From positions 1-26,530 of the forward strand of contig CAAGHY010000116.1 in NCBI GenBank assembly GCA_900769735.1: DNA of 26,530 nt, read 5' to 3'. Every line of letters begins with the position of its first letter. Position 1 is the first letter of the stretch. The position numbers and the translations under genes are program-made. This document shows positions 1-7,529 of the stretch, one piece after another. The notes beneath the pieces are model-generated. The model was not told where the DNA came from. It was given only the letters and a program-made list of their open reading frames with translations, and ran no database searches. This DNA comes from Rikenellaceae bacterium. Its GTDB lineage: Bacteria > Bacteroidota > Bacteroidia > Bacteroidales > UBA932.

Positions 1-915
1 CTCCACATCCTCCATTTTCTTAGGAACCCAGATACGGCCGTCATTTCTCAATGACTCACTCATAAGGGTAAGCTTACTCTGCTGTGTTCCGTGAACAGGG
101 ATACATGTAGGGTGGATCTGTGCGAAACATGGGTTGCCGAAGAAAGCACCTTTCTTGTAGCACTGCCAAGCAGCTGAACCGTTACTGTTCATTGCATTGG
201 TTGAAAGGAAGAATACGTTACCGTAACCTCCGGTTGCAATAACTACTGCGTGTGCACCGAATCTCTCAATCTGGCCATTCTGCAAGTTTCTTGCAATAAT
301 ACCTTTAGCCTGACCGTCAATAACTACAAGATCCAGCATCTCATATCTAGGATAAGATTTTACTGAACCTTTGGCAACAGCTCTGTTAAGTGCAGCGTAA
401 GCACCCAAAAGCAACTGCTGGCCGGTTTGGCCTCTTGCGTAGAATGTACGGCTTACCTGAGCACCACCAAATGAACGGTTATCCAACAATCCGCCGTAAT
501 CTCTTGCGAAAGGAACACCCTGAGCAACACACTGGTCAATGATGTTGTTACTTACCTCAGCCAAACGGTATACGTTAGCCTCACGTGCTCTGTAGTCACC
601 ACCTTTGATAGTGTCATAGAACAAACGGTAAACAGAGTCATTGTCATTAGTGTAGTTCTTTGCAGCATTGATACCACCCTGTGCAGCAATTGAGTGTGCA
701 CGTCTAGGTGAGTCACTGATGCAGAATACTTTTACATTGTAACCAAGCTCTCCCAATGAAGCTGCAGCAGCTGCACCGCCCAAGCCTGTACCAATTACAA
801 TAATTTCCAATTTACGCTTATTAGCCGGACTGACTACGCGAATTTGAGCCTTATGCTTTGTCCATTTTTCAGCCAAAGGCCCTTCAGGAATCTGTGATAT
901 TAATTTTTCGGCCAT
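1..915 (-). CDS. sdhA: Succinate dehydrogenase/fumarate reductase flavoprotein subunit, B type (5' part, 305 codons; cut by window edge)
   Basis: I translated this from the reverse strand, starting at the ATG whose complement is CAT at 913-915. It has no stop before the window edge. Residues 40-47 hold the dinucleotide-binding fold (VIGTGLGG). RRAHSIAAQGG (71-81) contains the histidine (H74) that carries covalent FAD in this family. Near the edge, QIHPTC followed by SESLRNDGR is the active-site region typical of Wolinella/Bacteroides-type enzymes. The family interconverts succinate and fumarate on the cytoplasmic face of the membrane, with an iron-sulfur subunit (SdhB/FrdB) and a diheme cytochrome b (SdhC/FrdC). 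In many Bacteroidota sdhC precedes sdhA. Here the 184 bases upstream hold no gene and the next gene diverges, so any sdhC lies elsewhere or beyond the left edge. The direction used in vivo (reductase or dehydrogenase) cannot be told from sequence. Confidence 0.95.
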   Translation of the reverse strand, partial: MAEKLISQIPEGPLAEKWTKHKAQIRVVSPANKRKLEIIVIGTGLGGAAAAASLGELGYNVKVFCISDSPRRAHSIAAQGGINAAKNYTNDNDSVYRLFYDTIKGGDYRAREANVYRLAEVSNNIIDQCVAQGVPFARDYGGLLDNRSFGGAQVSRTFYARGQTGQQLLLGAYAALNRAVAKGSVKSYPRYEMLDLVVIDGQAKGIIARNLQNGQIERFGAHAVVIATGGYGNVFFLSTNAMNSNGSAAWQCYKKGAFFGNPCFAQIHPTCIPVHGTQQSKLTLMSESLRNDGRIWVPKKMEDVE

Positions 916-974
916 TTTATGTTTTTTAAGTGTATAATTATCCAAAAAAATTTTCTACAATTTTAGTCACTTTT

Positions 975-1002
975 TATCAAATAAGCAATTAATATCAAAT
1001 AA
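975..1002. repeat. Pair of 10-bp direct repeats TATCAAATAA upstream of sdhA
   Basis: TATCAAATAA occurs at 975-984 and again at 993-1002. The start-to-start distance is 18 bp with an 8-bp A/T-rich spacer. The pair lies between the divergent sdhA and hexosaminidase genes, about 60-90 bases upstream of the sdhA start. It could be a regulator site, but in so A/T-rich a spacer chance recurrence is possible. Confidence 0.35.
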
Positions 1003-1037
1003 TTATTGCCATTGCACCCTGTAATTCACATTTTTCA

Positions 1038-1045
1038 TATCTTTA
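1038..1045 (+). promoter_or_regulatory. Probable -7 element (TATCTTTA) for the hexosaminidase operon
   Basis: TATCTTTA matches the Bacteroidota -7 consensus TAnnTTTG at all but the last base. It lies about 55 bases upstream of the ATG at 1100. A possible -33 element (TTG, 1012-1014) sits 23 bases upstream, slightly wider than the usual 19-21, so only the -7 part is well supported. Confidence 0.4.
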
Positions 1046-1099
1046 CAACTGGTTAACAAATTTTTGTAAAAAGGAAAATTCAAATAAAAAGGGAATAAA

Positions 1100-3310
1100 A
1101 TGGATCTTAAAGCAAAAATCATTGCTGTACTTCTGGCACTTGTACCGGTTGCAGCTTGGGCACAACAATCAGAACTTAACTTGATTCCTCTTCCTCAAAA
1201 GGTTCAGGAAAAACAGGGAACATTTGTAATTGACAACAATGTGTCAATTTGTGGAAATGCAACTTTTGAAATTGGGTACCTGAAAGAAAAAATTGAAAAA
1301 TCATCGGGAATAAAAATTCAGAAAGGGGAGAACGGTTCAAAGAAAATTGAGATCAACATTACCCCATCTGCACAGACAAAGGAGGAGGGATACCAGCTTG
1401 ATGTCACTCCCGACAGAATTACCATTACAGCCTCAGACAAAGGGGGTGCATTTTATGGAGTGCAGACCCTGATGCAGCTGATGCCTTCTGCAATCTACGG
1501 TACAAAGGAGGGTTGGGAGAAATGGGAAGTTCCTTGCGTGGAGATCACTGACTACCCAAGATTCAGCTACAGGGGAACCCATCTTGACGTTTCAAGGACA
1601 TTCTTCCCTGAGGAGACAGTGTACAGTCTTCTTGACTGGATGTCTTATCATAAATTGAACAGGTTCCACTGGCACATTACAGATGACAACGGCTGGAGAC
1701 TTGAGATAAAGAAATATCCTGATCTTACCAGAAAAGGTGCCTGGAGAGGACCGGACGAGGTTCTTCCTCCTTCATACGGATCAGGCAACCAGAGATACGG
1801 CGGTTATTATACCCAGGAGCAGATAAAGAAGATCATCAAATATGCTGCAGACCGCAACATTGAGATTATCCCTGAGCTTGATATGCCCGGACACAGCAAG
1901 GCTGTTATAAGCACTTATCCTCATACTGGATGTACCAATGACGAGACTTTCCTGAGTGTGAACGGAGAGGTTCAGAATGTATGGTGCGTTGGAAACGAGG
2001 ACAACTACAAAATGCTTGACAACATCATTAAGGAGGTTGCAGCACTTTTCCCTTCAAAAACCATCCATATTGGTGGTGATGAGGTGAATATGGACAACTG
2101 GAAACATTGTCCGCATTGCCAGGAGCTTATGAAAAAGGAGGGTATGAAGAGCGAGATTGAGCTGCTTAACTACTTTGTAAGGAAACTTGAAGGTATTGTA
2201 AACAAGTACGGTAAAGTTATGGCGGGATGGGATGAGATCCTTGATGGCGGTGAGCTTAAACCTAGTACTACCGTATATGCGTGGAAATCTATAAAGAGAG
2301 GTATTGAGTCAGTAAAGAAAGGCAAGCCTACAGTATTTATGGTGGGAGAGTACTGCTACTTTGATATGAAGCAGACCCCTACTGAGAGAGGACATAACTG
2401 GGCAGGTATTGTTACTTTGGACAAAACATATTCATTGGATCCAATTGGTGCACTTAACCTTACTCCTGAGGAGGAAAAACTTGTTCTTGGACCGCAGGGA
2501 GCCCTTTGGACAGAGCTTTTGAACAGACCTGCAAGATTCCTTGAGTACCAGTATTTCCCAAGACTTTGTGCTTTGGCGGAGGTAGGCTGGACAAACAAGG
2601 AGCTTAAAGATTACAACAACTTCTTTACAAGACTTACAAAATCCCACTATGAAAGGATGCACCATATGGGCATAGCATTCAGACTGCCTTACCCTGAGGT
2701 AGTTTATGAGAACAATACCCTTAAAGTGAAATTGCCTTTTGACTGGGCTGTTGTAAGATATACAACTGACGGAACTGAGCCTACAGCTTCTTCAAATGTA
2801 TACACTGGTGACATCGTTACATTTGAGCCTGAGAAATTCAGATTTGCAACTTTCTACAGAGACTATAACAAGAGCATCACTGTAGGTGCTTCAAATATTG
2901 AATTGTACAACTATCTTACTCCTGAGGTTGAAATTACAAGCTCATACAAAGCTGAAGAGACCCATAAAAATTATCCTGTAACCAATGCTGAGAAATACAA
3001 TTTCAGCAAACATTGGAGAGTTGACAGAAGATCACAGGCAGGTGACTGGGTACTGTATACTTTCAAGGAGCCTGTTGAGTGCGGCAAGATTACTGTTGAG
3101 AGCGGTATTCCTAACATCACTTTCTACAGTGTAACTTATGGCCACGTGGAGTACTCTTACAACGGAACAGATTTCATTAAAGGAGATAAATTTGTAAACG
3201 GAATAGCTGTAATCAAACCTGAGCAGAAAGTTAAAGCTGTAAAGATATGCGTAACCGGTATGTCAGATGCTTTGGCTACCTGTTTCCAGAACTTGAAAAT
3301 TGAGAAATAA
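1100..3310 (+). CDS. Secreted beta-N-acetylhexosaminidase, GH20 family
   Basis: The 736-residue protein hydrolyses terminal beta-linked GlcNAc/GalNAc from glycans, judged from family membership. A Sec signal peptide (residues 1-21, ending AWA) predicts export. An N-terminal GH20b-like domain (about 25-150) precedes the catalytic barrel (about 153-505). In the barrel, HITDDNGWR (192-200), PELDMPGH (258-265) and IGGDEV contain the paired catalytic Asp327-Glu328 used in substrate-assisted catalysis, and AGWDEI follows. Residues about 540-590 (YTTDGTEPT) look like the chitobiase C-terminal domain, and about 610-735 resembles an F5/8-type carbohydrate-binding module. The stop codon overlaps the next start (TAATG, 3308-3312), indicating translational coupling. 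The natural substrate (mucin, host N-glycan or self glycan) cannot be deduced. No SusC/D pair is visible nearby, so it is not obviously part of a polysaccharide utilisation locus. Confidence 0.95.
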   Translation: MDLKAKIIAVLLALVPVAAWAQQSELNLIPLPQKVQEKQGTFVIDNNVSICGNATFEIGYLKEKIEKSSGIKIQKGENGSKKIEINITPSAQTKEEGYQLDVTPDRITITASDKGGAFYGVQTLMQLMPSAIYGTKEGWEKWEVPCVEITDYPRFSYRGTHLDVSRTFFPEETVYSLLDWMSYHKLNRFHWHITDDNGWRLEIKKYPDLTRKGAWRGPDEVLPPSYGSGNQRYGGYYTQEQIKKIIKYAADRNIEIIPELDMPGHSKAVISTYPHTGCTNDETFLSVNGEVQNVWCVGNEDNYKMLDNIIKEVAALFPSKTIHIGGDEVNMDNWKHCPHCQELMKKEGMKSEIELLNYFVRKLEGIVNKYGKVMAGWDEILDGGELKPSTTVYAWKSIKRGIESVKKGKPTVFMVGEYCYFDMKQTPTERGHNWAGIVTLDKTYSLDPIGALNLTPEEEKLVLGPQGALWTELLNRPARFLEYQYFPRLCALAEVGWTNKELKDYNNFFTRLTKSHYERMHHMGIAFRLPYPEVVYENNTLKVKLPFDWAVVRYTTDGTEPTASSNVYTGDIVTFEPEKFRFATFYRDYNKSITVGASNIELYNYLTPEVEITSSYKAEETHKNYPVTNAEKYNFSKHWRVDRRSQAGDWVLYTFKEPVECGKITVESGIPNITFYSVTYGHVEYSYNGTDFIKGDKFVNGIAVIKPEQKVKAVKICVTGMSDALATCFQNLKIEK

Positions 3311-4083
3311 TGCACTGCAAAGTTAAAGTTGTAGTACCAATCTATAAAGAAATATTGGGAGAGAAGGAGCTTGCTTCATTAAAGAACAATACAAGGATTC
3401 TCTCCCAGTTTCCTGTTGTCATCCTAGCACCGGAAGGATTGGATGTAAGCAATACATTAAAGGAAGTGCCCCAGTGTTCAGTTATGTATGTAAGCAAAGA
3501 GTGGCTGGGCAAAAACGGTATTGCCGGATATAACCGTATGATGCTTTCACGCAGTTTTTATGAACTGTTTGAAGATTGCACATATATACTTATCTGCCAG
3601 ACAGATGCCTGGGTATTTTCAAATGACCTGGAAAAATGGTGCAACGGAGGATATGATTATGTAGGGGCACCTTGGCCCAAAAGGAAAAGATATGACTTTC
3701 CCCCAGTAAAATTCTTTATGTGGCTACGCAAGAAAATGTTGCATAAAGATGGGAAAATTATGAGACAGGACTATTTCCATAAAGTTGGAAACGGAGGATT
3801 CTCTTTACGTAAGATTGAGTCCTTCATTAAAGCCTGTGATACCTATAAAGAGAAAATTGTAGAGTTCAACAACAATACAGGTATGATGTACAATGAAGAC
3901 TGGTTCTGGGCCCTTGTTCCAAAAGAGTTCAAATACCCTTCATTCAATGATGCCCTCAATTTCTCTTTTGATTCCCATCCAAAACTTTGTATGGAACTCA
4001 ACAAAGGAAAACTGCCTTTCGGCTGCCACGGATGGTTCAAGAAGAGAAACTACAATTTTTGGAAAACTTATATAGAGAAATGA
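3310..4083 (+). CDS. DUF5672 family glycosyltransferase-like protein
   Basis: The 257-residue protein lacks a signal peptide or membrane segments and is probably cytoplasmic. An N-terminal strand (KVVVPIYKE) begins a nucleotide-sugar-transferase-like fold. QTDAW (97-101) resembles the metal-binding DxD region, VGNGGFSLR (159-167) is a hallmark of DUF5672 and related transferases, and NEDWFW (195-200) supplies acidic residues typical of the acceptor/catalytic site. A C-terminal FGCHGW motif follows. It overlaps the hexosaminidase stop by one base and is one base from the downstream kinase gene, so the three should be co-translated. Family members are annotated as glycosyltransferases largely by inference. 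Together with the kinase, a role in modifying a surface glycan or lipopolysaccharide core is likely, but donor and acceptor are unknown. Confidence 0.8.
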   Translation: MHCKVKVVVPIYKEILGEKELASLKNNTRILSQFPVVILAPEGLDVSNTLKEVPQCSVMYVSKEWLGKNGIAGYNRMMLSRSFYELFEDCTYILICQTDAWVFSNDLEKWCNGGYDYVGAPWPKRKRYDFPPVKFFMWLRKKMLHKDGKIMRQDYFHKVGNGGFSLRKIESFIKACDTYKEKIVEFNNNTGMMYNEDWFWALVPKEFKYPSFNDALNFSFDSHPKLCMELNKGKLPFGCHGWFKKRNYNFWKTYIEK

Positions 4084-4084
4084 T

Positions 4085-4804
4085 ATGCGCACTTATGTAG
4101 TTCATAAGGATTATAAGGATATTGAAAATTTTCTCCTCACAATACCTTCTCTCTTTGAAAAAGGGGAGGGGAAAGTGATTTACAAAGGGAGAAATGAACT
4201 AAGGGAATTTGAATATGGAGGGAAAAACTTCATTGTAAAATCATATAAGAAACCCAATATAATAAACAGGTTTGTATATGGTATTTTCAGACCTTCAAAA
4301 GCCAGACGTTCATACGAAAATGCCCTTAAACTTATTGAAATAGGAGTGGGGACCCCATTTCCTGTTGCATATATTAATGTAAGGAAATGCCTGCTGTTTG
4401 ATAAAAGCTATTTCATAAGCCTTAAATCAGAGTGCTCTCACATTTATAAGGAACTTATATTCAATAAATTTGAAGAAGAGGAACTTGTTATGCGTGAGAT
4501 AGGCAGAATAACAGCAATAATGCATAATAAAGGTTATGCGCACAGGGATTACGGATGCGGAAACATTTTGTTTGAAAAAGGAGAAAACGGTATAAAAATA
4601 GACCTTGTAGACCTTAACAGAATGTATATTGGCCCGGTGGATATGAAATTCGGATGCAGAAACTTTGAAAGGATACCTGCAAACAGCAGAATGCAGGAGC
4701 AGATGGCACAGGAATATGCAAAATTACGCAATTTTAATCCCGACGAATGTTACCGTCTTATAAAGGAATTCAGAGACAAACAACCTAAAATAAACGGTAT
4801 ATAA
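4085..4804 (+). CDS. WaaP/InaA-type lipopolysaccharide core (Kdo-like) kinase family protein
   Basis: The 239-residue protein has a minimal eukaryotic-like kinase fold. The ATP-anchoring Lys is probably K52 (FIVKSYKK), the helix-C Glu about E78 (RRSYENA), the catalytic loop is HRDYGCGN (153-160, D155 and N160), and the metal-binding aspartate is D176 in DLN, replacing the usual DFG. Such small kinases (WaaP, KdkA, InaA) phosphorylate heptose or Kdo in the lipopolysaccharide core. No signal peptide is present, consistent with acting at the cytoplasmic face before export. It begins one base after the transferase stop, and a terminator follows directly. The sugar it phosphorylates cannot be read from sequence, and a small-molecule kinase role remains possible. 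Confidence 0.75.
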   Translation: MRTYVVHKDYKDIENFLLTIPSLFEKGEGKVIYKGRNELREFEYGGKNFIVKSYKKPNIINRFVYGIFRPSKARRSYENALKLIEIGVGTPFPVAYINVRKCLLFDKSYFISLKSECSHIYKELIFNKFEEEELVMREIGRITAIMHNKGYAHRDYGCGNILFEKGENGIKIDLVDLNRMYIGPVDMKFGCRNFERIPANSRMQEQMAQEYAKLRNFNPDECYRLIKEFRDKQPKINGI

Positions 4805-4820
4805 AAGAGAGGCAAGAAAC

Positions 4821-4855
4821 AAAAAAGGGAGCCATTAAGGCTCCCGATTTTTTTT
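4821..4855. terminator. Bidirectional intrinsic terminator between kinase and C45 genes
   Basis: A perfect 7-bp stem GGGAGCC (4827-4833) / GGCTCCC (4839-4845) with loop ATTAA is followed on the plus strand by eight T (4848-4855). It is preceded by six A (4821-4826), which give a U run for the opposite strand. It therefore serves both the rightward operon ending at 4804 and the leftward gene ending at 4870. Confidence 0.9.
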
Positions 4856-4869
4856 ATTTGTATATAACC

Positions 4870-6051
4870 TTAGAATACTACTTTCTCAATGAAATCATAT
4901 ACAGGTTTCAAATCAGCTGCTGTAGCCTTTCCCTCTCTTATTTTCTCAATGATAGGACGTGAGCTCTCAAATACTCCATTCTCTACTTTAACAGCTGGAG
5001 TCATATATTTCTCAATTGCATTGTAGTTAAGGTATTTGTTACCGTTACCTCTGGTGATAGGGAAAATCTCTTTTTTATTCTCAAGTACCCAGTCACACAT
5101 TTTAGCATTACCAGTGCCCTCAGCAGTCATAAATGCAGGAATATCTGTACCGTTTGCAACCATTAGAGGAACAGTGATACCAATTGGAGGATAACCAAGG
5201 ATAGTCCACATAATTGTGTTTGCAGGATTCTCACCTTTTTTTACACCCTCAATAACAATTGAACAGCTTGAAGATTTTCTAGGAATGAAATCTTGATCCA
5301 TAAACCAACCGTTGCATTTTGCTACAAGCTCTTTATCTTTATTCAAGTCAATACCCAAGATTGAGTGGTAGAAAGTACGTGAAAGGGTCTGCATAATCCA
5401 TTTTGCAGTAATGTCACCGTTTCTTCCAATCTGCTCTTTCATAATTTTATCAGCAGTTGTGTATCTTACATAACCCATACCGTCATTCAATCTTCCGGTA
5501 TTTGAGTGGTTAGTGTATACAATGTAACCCTGAGGTGCAATTTTTGGATCGTTTACATCAATTTTAGTCCAAGAATCGTTGTTTACCTCATAATATGCAG
5601 CACCACCCTCAGCGTCAATTACACCAAAGTTAGCCTCAACACCCATTGGTCTTGCATATTTGTCCAACATTTTCTCAAAATCCTTAAGTGTGCGGCAAGT
5701 AGCAAGAGCCTTGTACATAACTACACCCTCTTTATCCATCTGGCTTGATGGAACATCATCATTTTTAAGGTTATATGAAGCAGTATTCATAATTGAGAAA
5801 CCAACCTCATTAGTACCTGTCCAAGCCTCGCTCTTAAAGGCATCAGGAGAGTTGATCAAAGCATAGAAAGAGTATTTCTCACCTTTGTAATGTTTTACTT
5901 TATTGTTAAGCTCACCAGTATCCCTGTGTTTCCACATAAGAGGTCTGCCATCTGGAGTAGCTTTACCTGTAATGATTGCAGAAGTACAAGCAAGAACATC
6001 TGCAGAAAGCATAATTGCAAAAGCAAAAGCTGCTATAAAAAATTTCTTCAT
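4870..6051 (-). CDS. Exported C45-family Ntn-hydrolase (acyl-CoA:6-APA acyltransferase / carcinine hydrolase-like)
   Basis: The 393-residue protein starts with a signal peptide ending ADVLA, directly followed by Cys22 in ACTSAIITG. In C45/AAT-like and related C69/choloylglycine Ntn-hydrolases, Cys becomes the N-terminal nucleophile. Here signal peptidase cleavage could expose it without self-processing. The following DGRPLMWKHRD, GTNEVGFSIMNT and GVEANFGVIDAEGGAAYYE match the family's oxyanion and substrate-loop regions. Reactions in the family are amide hydrolysis or acyl transfer on small acylated amines, acyl-amino acids or peptides. The substrate here is unknown. It lies 32 bases downstream of ruvB on the same strand and may share its transcript. 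The Cys could alternatively be a lipoprotein acylation site (VLAC), but the position of the family nucleophile makes this less likely. Confidence 0.8.
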   Translation of the reverse strand: MKKFFIAAFAFAIMLSADVLACTSAIITGKATPDGRPLMWKHRDTGELNNKVKHYKGEKYSFYALINSPDAFKSEAWTGTNEVGFSIMNTASYNLKNDDVPSSQMDKEGVVMYKALATCRTLKDFEKMLDKYARPMGVEANFGVIDAEGGAAYYEVNNDSWTKIDVNDPKIAPQGYIVYTNHSNTGRLNDGMGYVRYTTADKIMKEQIGRNGDITAKWIMQTLSRTFYHSILGIDLNKDKELVAKCNGWFMDQDFIPRKSSSCSIVIEGVKKGENPANTIMWTILGYPPIGITVPLMVANGTDIPAFMTAEGTGNAKMCDWVLENKKEIFPITRGNGNKYLNYNAIEKYMTPAVKVENGVFESSRPIIEKIREGKATAADLKPVYDFIEKVVF

Positions 6052-6083
6052 AAAAATTTTAAAGTTGTTTTTAAGATTAGTAT

Positions 6084-7112
6084 TTAAAATAATGTATTCT
6101 CAGGCATAAATTTTTCCATACCAAGATGTCTGTAGGCAAGTTCTGTAACCTCCCTTCCTCTTGGTGTACGGTGTATGAATCCTTCCATTATAAGGAAAGG
6201 TTCGTAAACCTCTTCAAGTGTTCCTGCATCTTCACCCACTGCGGTAGCTATGGTATTCAAACCTACAGGACCACCCTTGAACTTGTTTATTATAGTGGTA
6301 AGGATCTTGTTGTCCATAAGGTCCAAACCTCTTTTGTCTATATTGAGTGCATCAAGGGCATATCTTGTTATTGGAAGATCAATTCTTCCTGTTCCTTCAA
6401 CCTGGGCAAAATCCCTTACCCTGCGCAAAAGGGAATTGGCAATCCTTGGTGTTCCACGGCTTCTACAGGCAATTTCCATTGCAGCTTGGGTATCTATACC
6501 TATTCCAAGTATTTTAGCACTCCTTTCAATGATTTTCTGCAAAACCTTGGAATCATAATATTCCAGATGGCACTGTATGCCAAATCTGGCCCTTAAAGGA
6601 GATGTAAGCAAACCACTGCGGGTTGTAGCTCCTACAAGGGTGAAAGGATTGAGGGAAATCTGTACAGAACGGGCACCGGGACCTTTATCAAGCATAATGT
6701 CTATCCTGTAATCCTCCATTGCAGAATAAAGGTACTCCTCCACTACAGGAGAAAGCCTGTGTATCTCATCTATAAAAAGTACATCCCCTTCATCAAGGCT
6801 TGTCAAAAGACCTGCCAGATCACCAGGCTTGTCCAAAATAGGACCGGAGGTGATTTTCATTGAAACCCCCAACTCATTTGCTATAATGTTTGCAAGTGTT
6901 GTCTTTCCCAAGCCTGGAGGACCGTGGAACAGCACGTGGTCCAAAGACTCACCCCTCTGCTTGGCAGCCTTTACAAAAACCTTAAGATTCTTGAGTATCT
7001 TCTCCTGTCCCGAAAAATCGCTGAATTCCTTAGGTCTGATAACACCTTCTATATCTCCTTCAGACTGCATTCCAACTTTTCTGGGATCAAAATTCTTGTC
7101 AAAATCAATCAT
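6084..7112 (-). CDS. ruvB: Holliday junction branch migration helicase RuvB
   Basis: The 342-residue AAA+ ATPase drives branch migration of Holliday junctions with RuvA and RuvC during recombination repair. Walker A is GPPGLGKTT (64-72), Walker B is FIDEIH (113-118), sensor 1 is GATTRSG, and RARFG carries the arginine finger. The C-terminal winged helix ends in HRTPRGREVTELAYRHLG, as in orthologues. Length is normal for the family. An in-frame internal ATG (residue 15) is possible, but the N-terminal extension matches Bacteroides orthologues in length. ruvA and ruvC are not adjacent. A TATATTTG -7 box ends only four bases before the ATG, so the transcript may be leaderless. The gene diverges from mfd across the A/T-rich origin-like spacer. 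Confidence 0.97.
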   Translation of the reverse strand: MIDFDKNFDPRKVGMQSEGDIEGVIRPKEFSDFSGQEKILKNLKVFVKAAKQRGESLDHVLFHGPPGLGKTTLANIIANELGVSMKITSGPILDKPGDLAGLLTSLDEGDVLFIDEIHRLSPVVEEYLYSAMEDYRIDIMLDKGPGARSVQISLNPFTLVGATTRSGLLTSPLRARFGIQCHLEYYDSKVLQKIIERSAKILGIGIDTQAAMEIACRSRGTPRIANSLLRRVRDFAQVEGTGRIDLPITRYALDALNIDKRGLDLMDNKILTTIINKFKGGPVGLNTIATAVGEDAGTLEEVYEPFLIMEGFIHRTPRGREVTELAYRHLGMEKFMPENTLF

Positions 7113-7116
7113 AACA

Positions 7117-7124
7117 CAAATATA
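7117..7124 (-). promoter_or_regulatory. -7 promoter element for ruvB (TATATTTG)
   Basis: On the minus strand TATATTTG is a perfect TAnnTTTG match ending four bases before the ruvB ATG (7112). The transcription start should fall at or next to the A of the ATG. No good -33 TTTG is seen at the expected distance in the A/T-rich upstream sequence. Confidence 0.45.
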
Positions 7125-7512
7125 ATCTTTTTAAAAAAGAATAATATTGTTGTTTATATATACTGTGTTGATATGTTGATAAAAGTTTTTGTCAACATAC
7201 GTGTTAATAATCAACAAAGTTATCAAAAATAATTTTTCTATTAAAATATTGATTTATAATATTATAAATTACATTATCAACATCTGTTAATAATTACCGC
7301 AAAGGTTATGCACACTCATTATATGTTGATAACCATGAAGGAAAATAATTGTGAAATATTTATTAAAGTTGATTGTTTTAAAGGTTATTTGATTATTTAT
7401 ACAAAATCAGGTATAAACAATTATATACTTTTAAAAAGTTATTAAAAGGGTTATCAATAGTTATTAATAGGGTTTTCAACAGGTTTTATAGTACTATGTT
7501 AAAAACTTAGGT

Positions 7513-7520
7513 TAATTTTG
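7513..7520 (+). promoter_or_regulatory. -7 promoter element for mfd (TAATTTTG)
   Basis: TAATTTTG matches TAnnTTTG exactly and ends nine bases before the mfd ATG at 7530, implying a leader of only about five bases. The TTG within it could be read as an upstream in-frame start, but then the -7 box would lie inside the coding sequence. This favours the ATG. A -33 element is not evident. Confidence 0.45.
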
Positions 7521-7529
7521 TATCTGCTT

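Larger units (their letters stand above)
7113..7529. other. A/T-rich intergenic region with DnaA-box-like cluster; candidate replication origin (oriC)
   Basis: By my count G+C is roughly 20% across this spacer, far below the flanking genes. One 9-mer, TTATGCACA (7306-7314), fits the DnaA-box consensus TTATNCACA exactly. The near-match TTATCAACA occurs at 7174-7182 (-), 7274-7282 (+) and 7324-7332 (-). Further one- or two-base variants lie at 7166-7174 (-), 7189-7197 (+), 7202-7210 (-), 7208-7216 (+), 7220-7228 (+), 7285-7293 (-), 7451-7459 (+) and 7473-7481 (+). An unwinding-element-like segment (7225-7271) has only two G/C bases in 47. Divergent genes flank it, and nearly all genes to the right run rightward. 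dnaA is not in the window, so this rests on sequence pattern alone. It may otherwise be just an A/T-rich double promoter. Confidence 0.45.

Noticed and set aside
5986..6051. Lipoprotein signal on the C45 protein (VLAC)
   Set aside because: Leu at the -2 position is unusual for a lipobox and the Cys coincides with the family's catalytic nucleophile, so type I cleavage is preferred.
6126..6596. Long open frame on the plus strand inside ruvB
   Set aside because: It is antisense to a complete, motif-verified ruvB, and its Cys/Tyr/Ser-rich translation shows no domain.
7349..7366. Possible Rex redox-repressor site (TTGTGAA half-site followed by ATAT)
   Set aside because: The left half matches but the right half (TTATTAA) lacks the CAC core, so the palindrome is not formed.
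7518..7529. TTG start for mfd
   Set aside because: It lies inside a perfect -7 promoter box; the ATG at 7530 is the better start.
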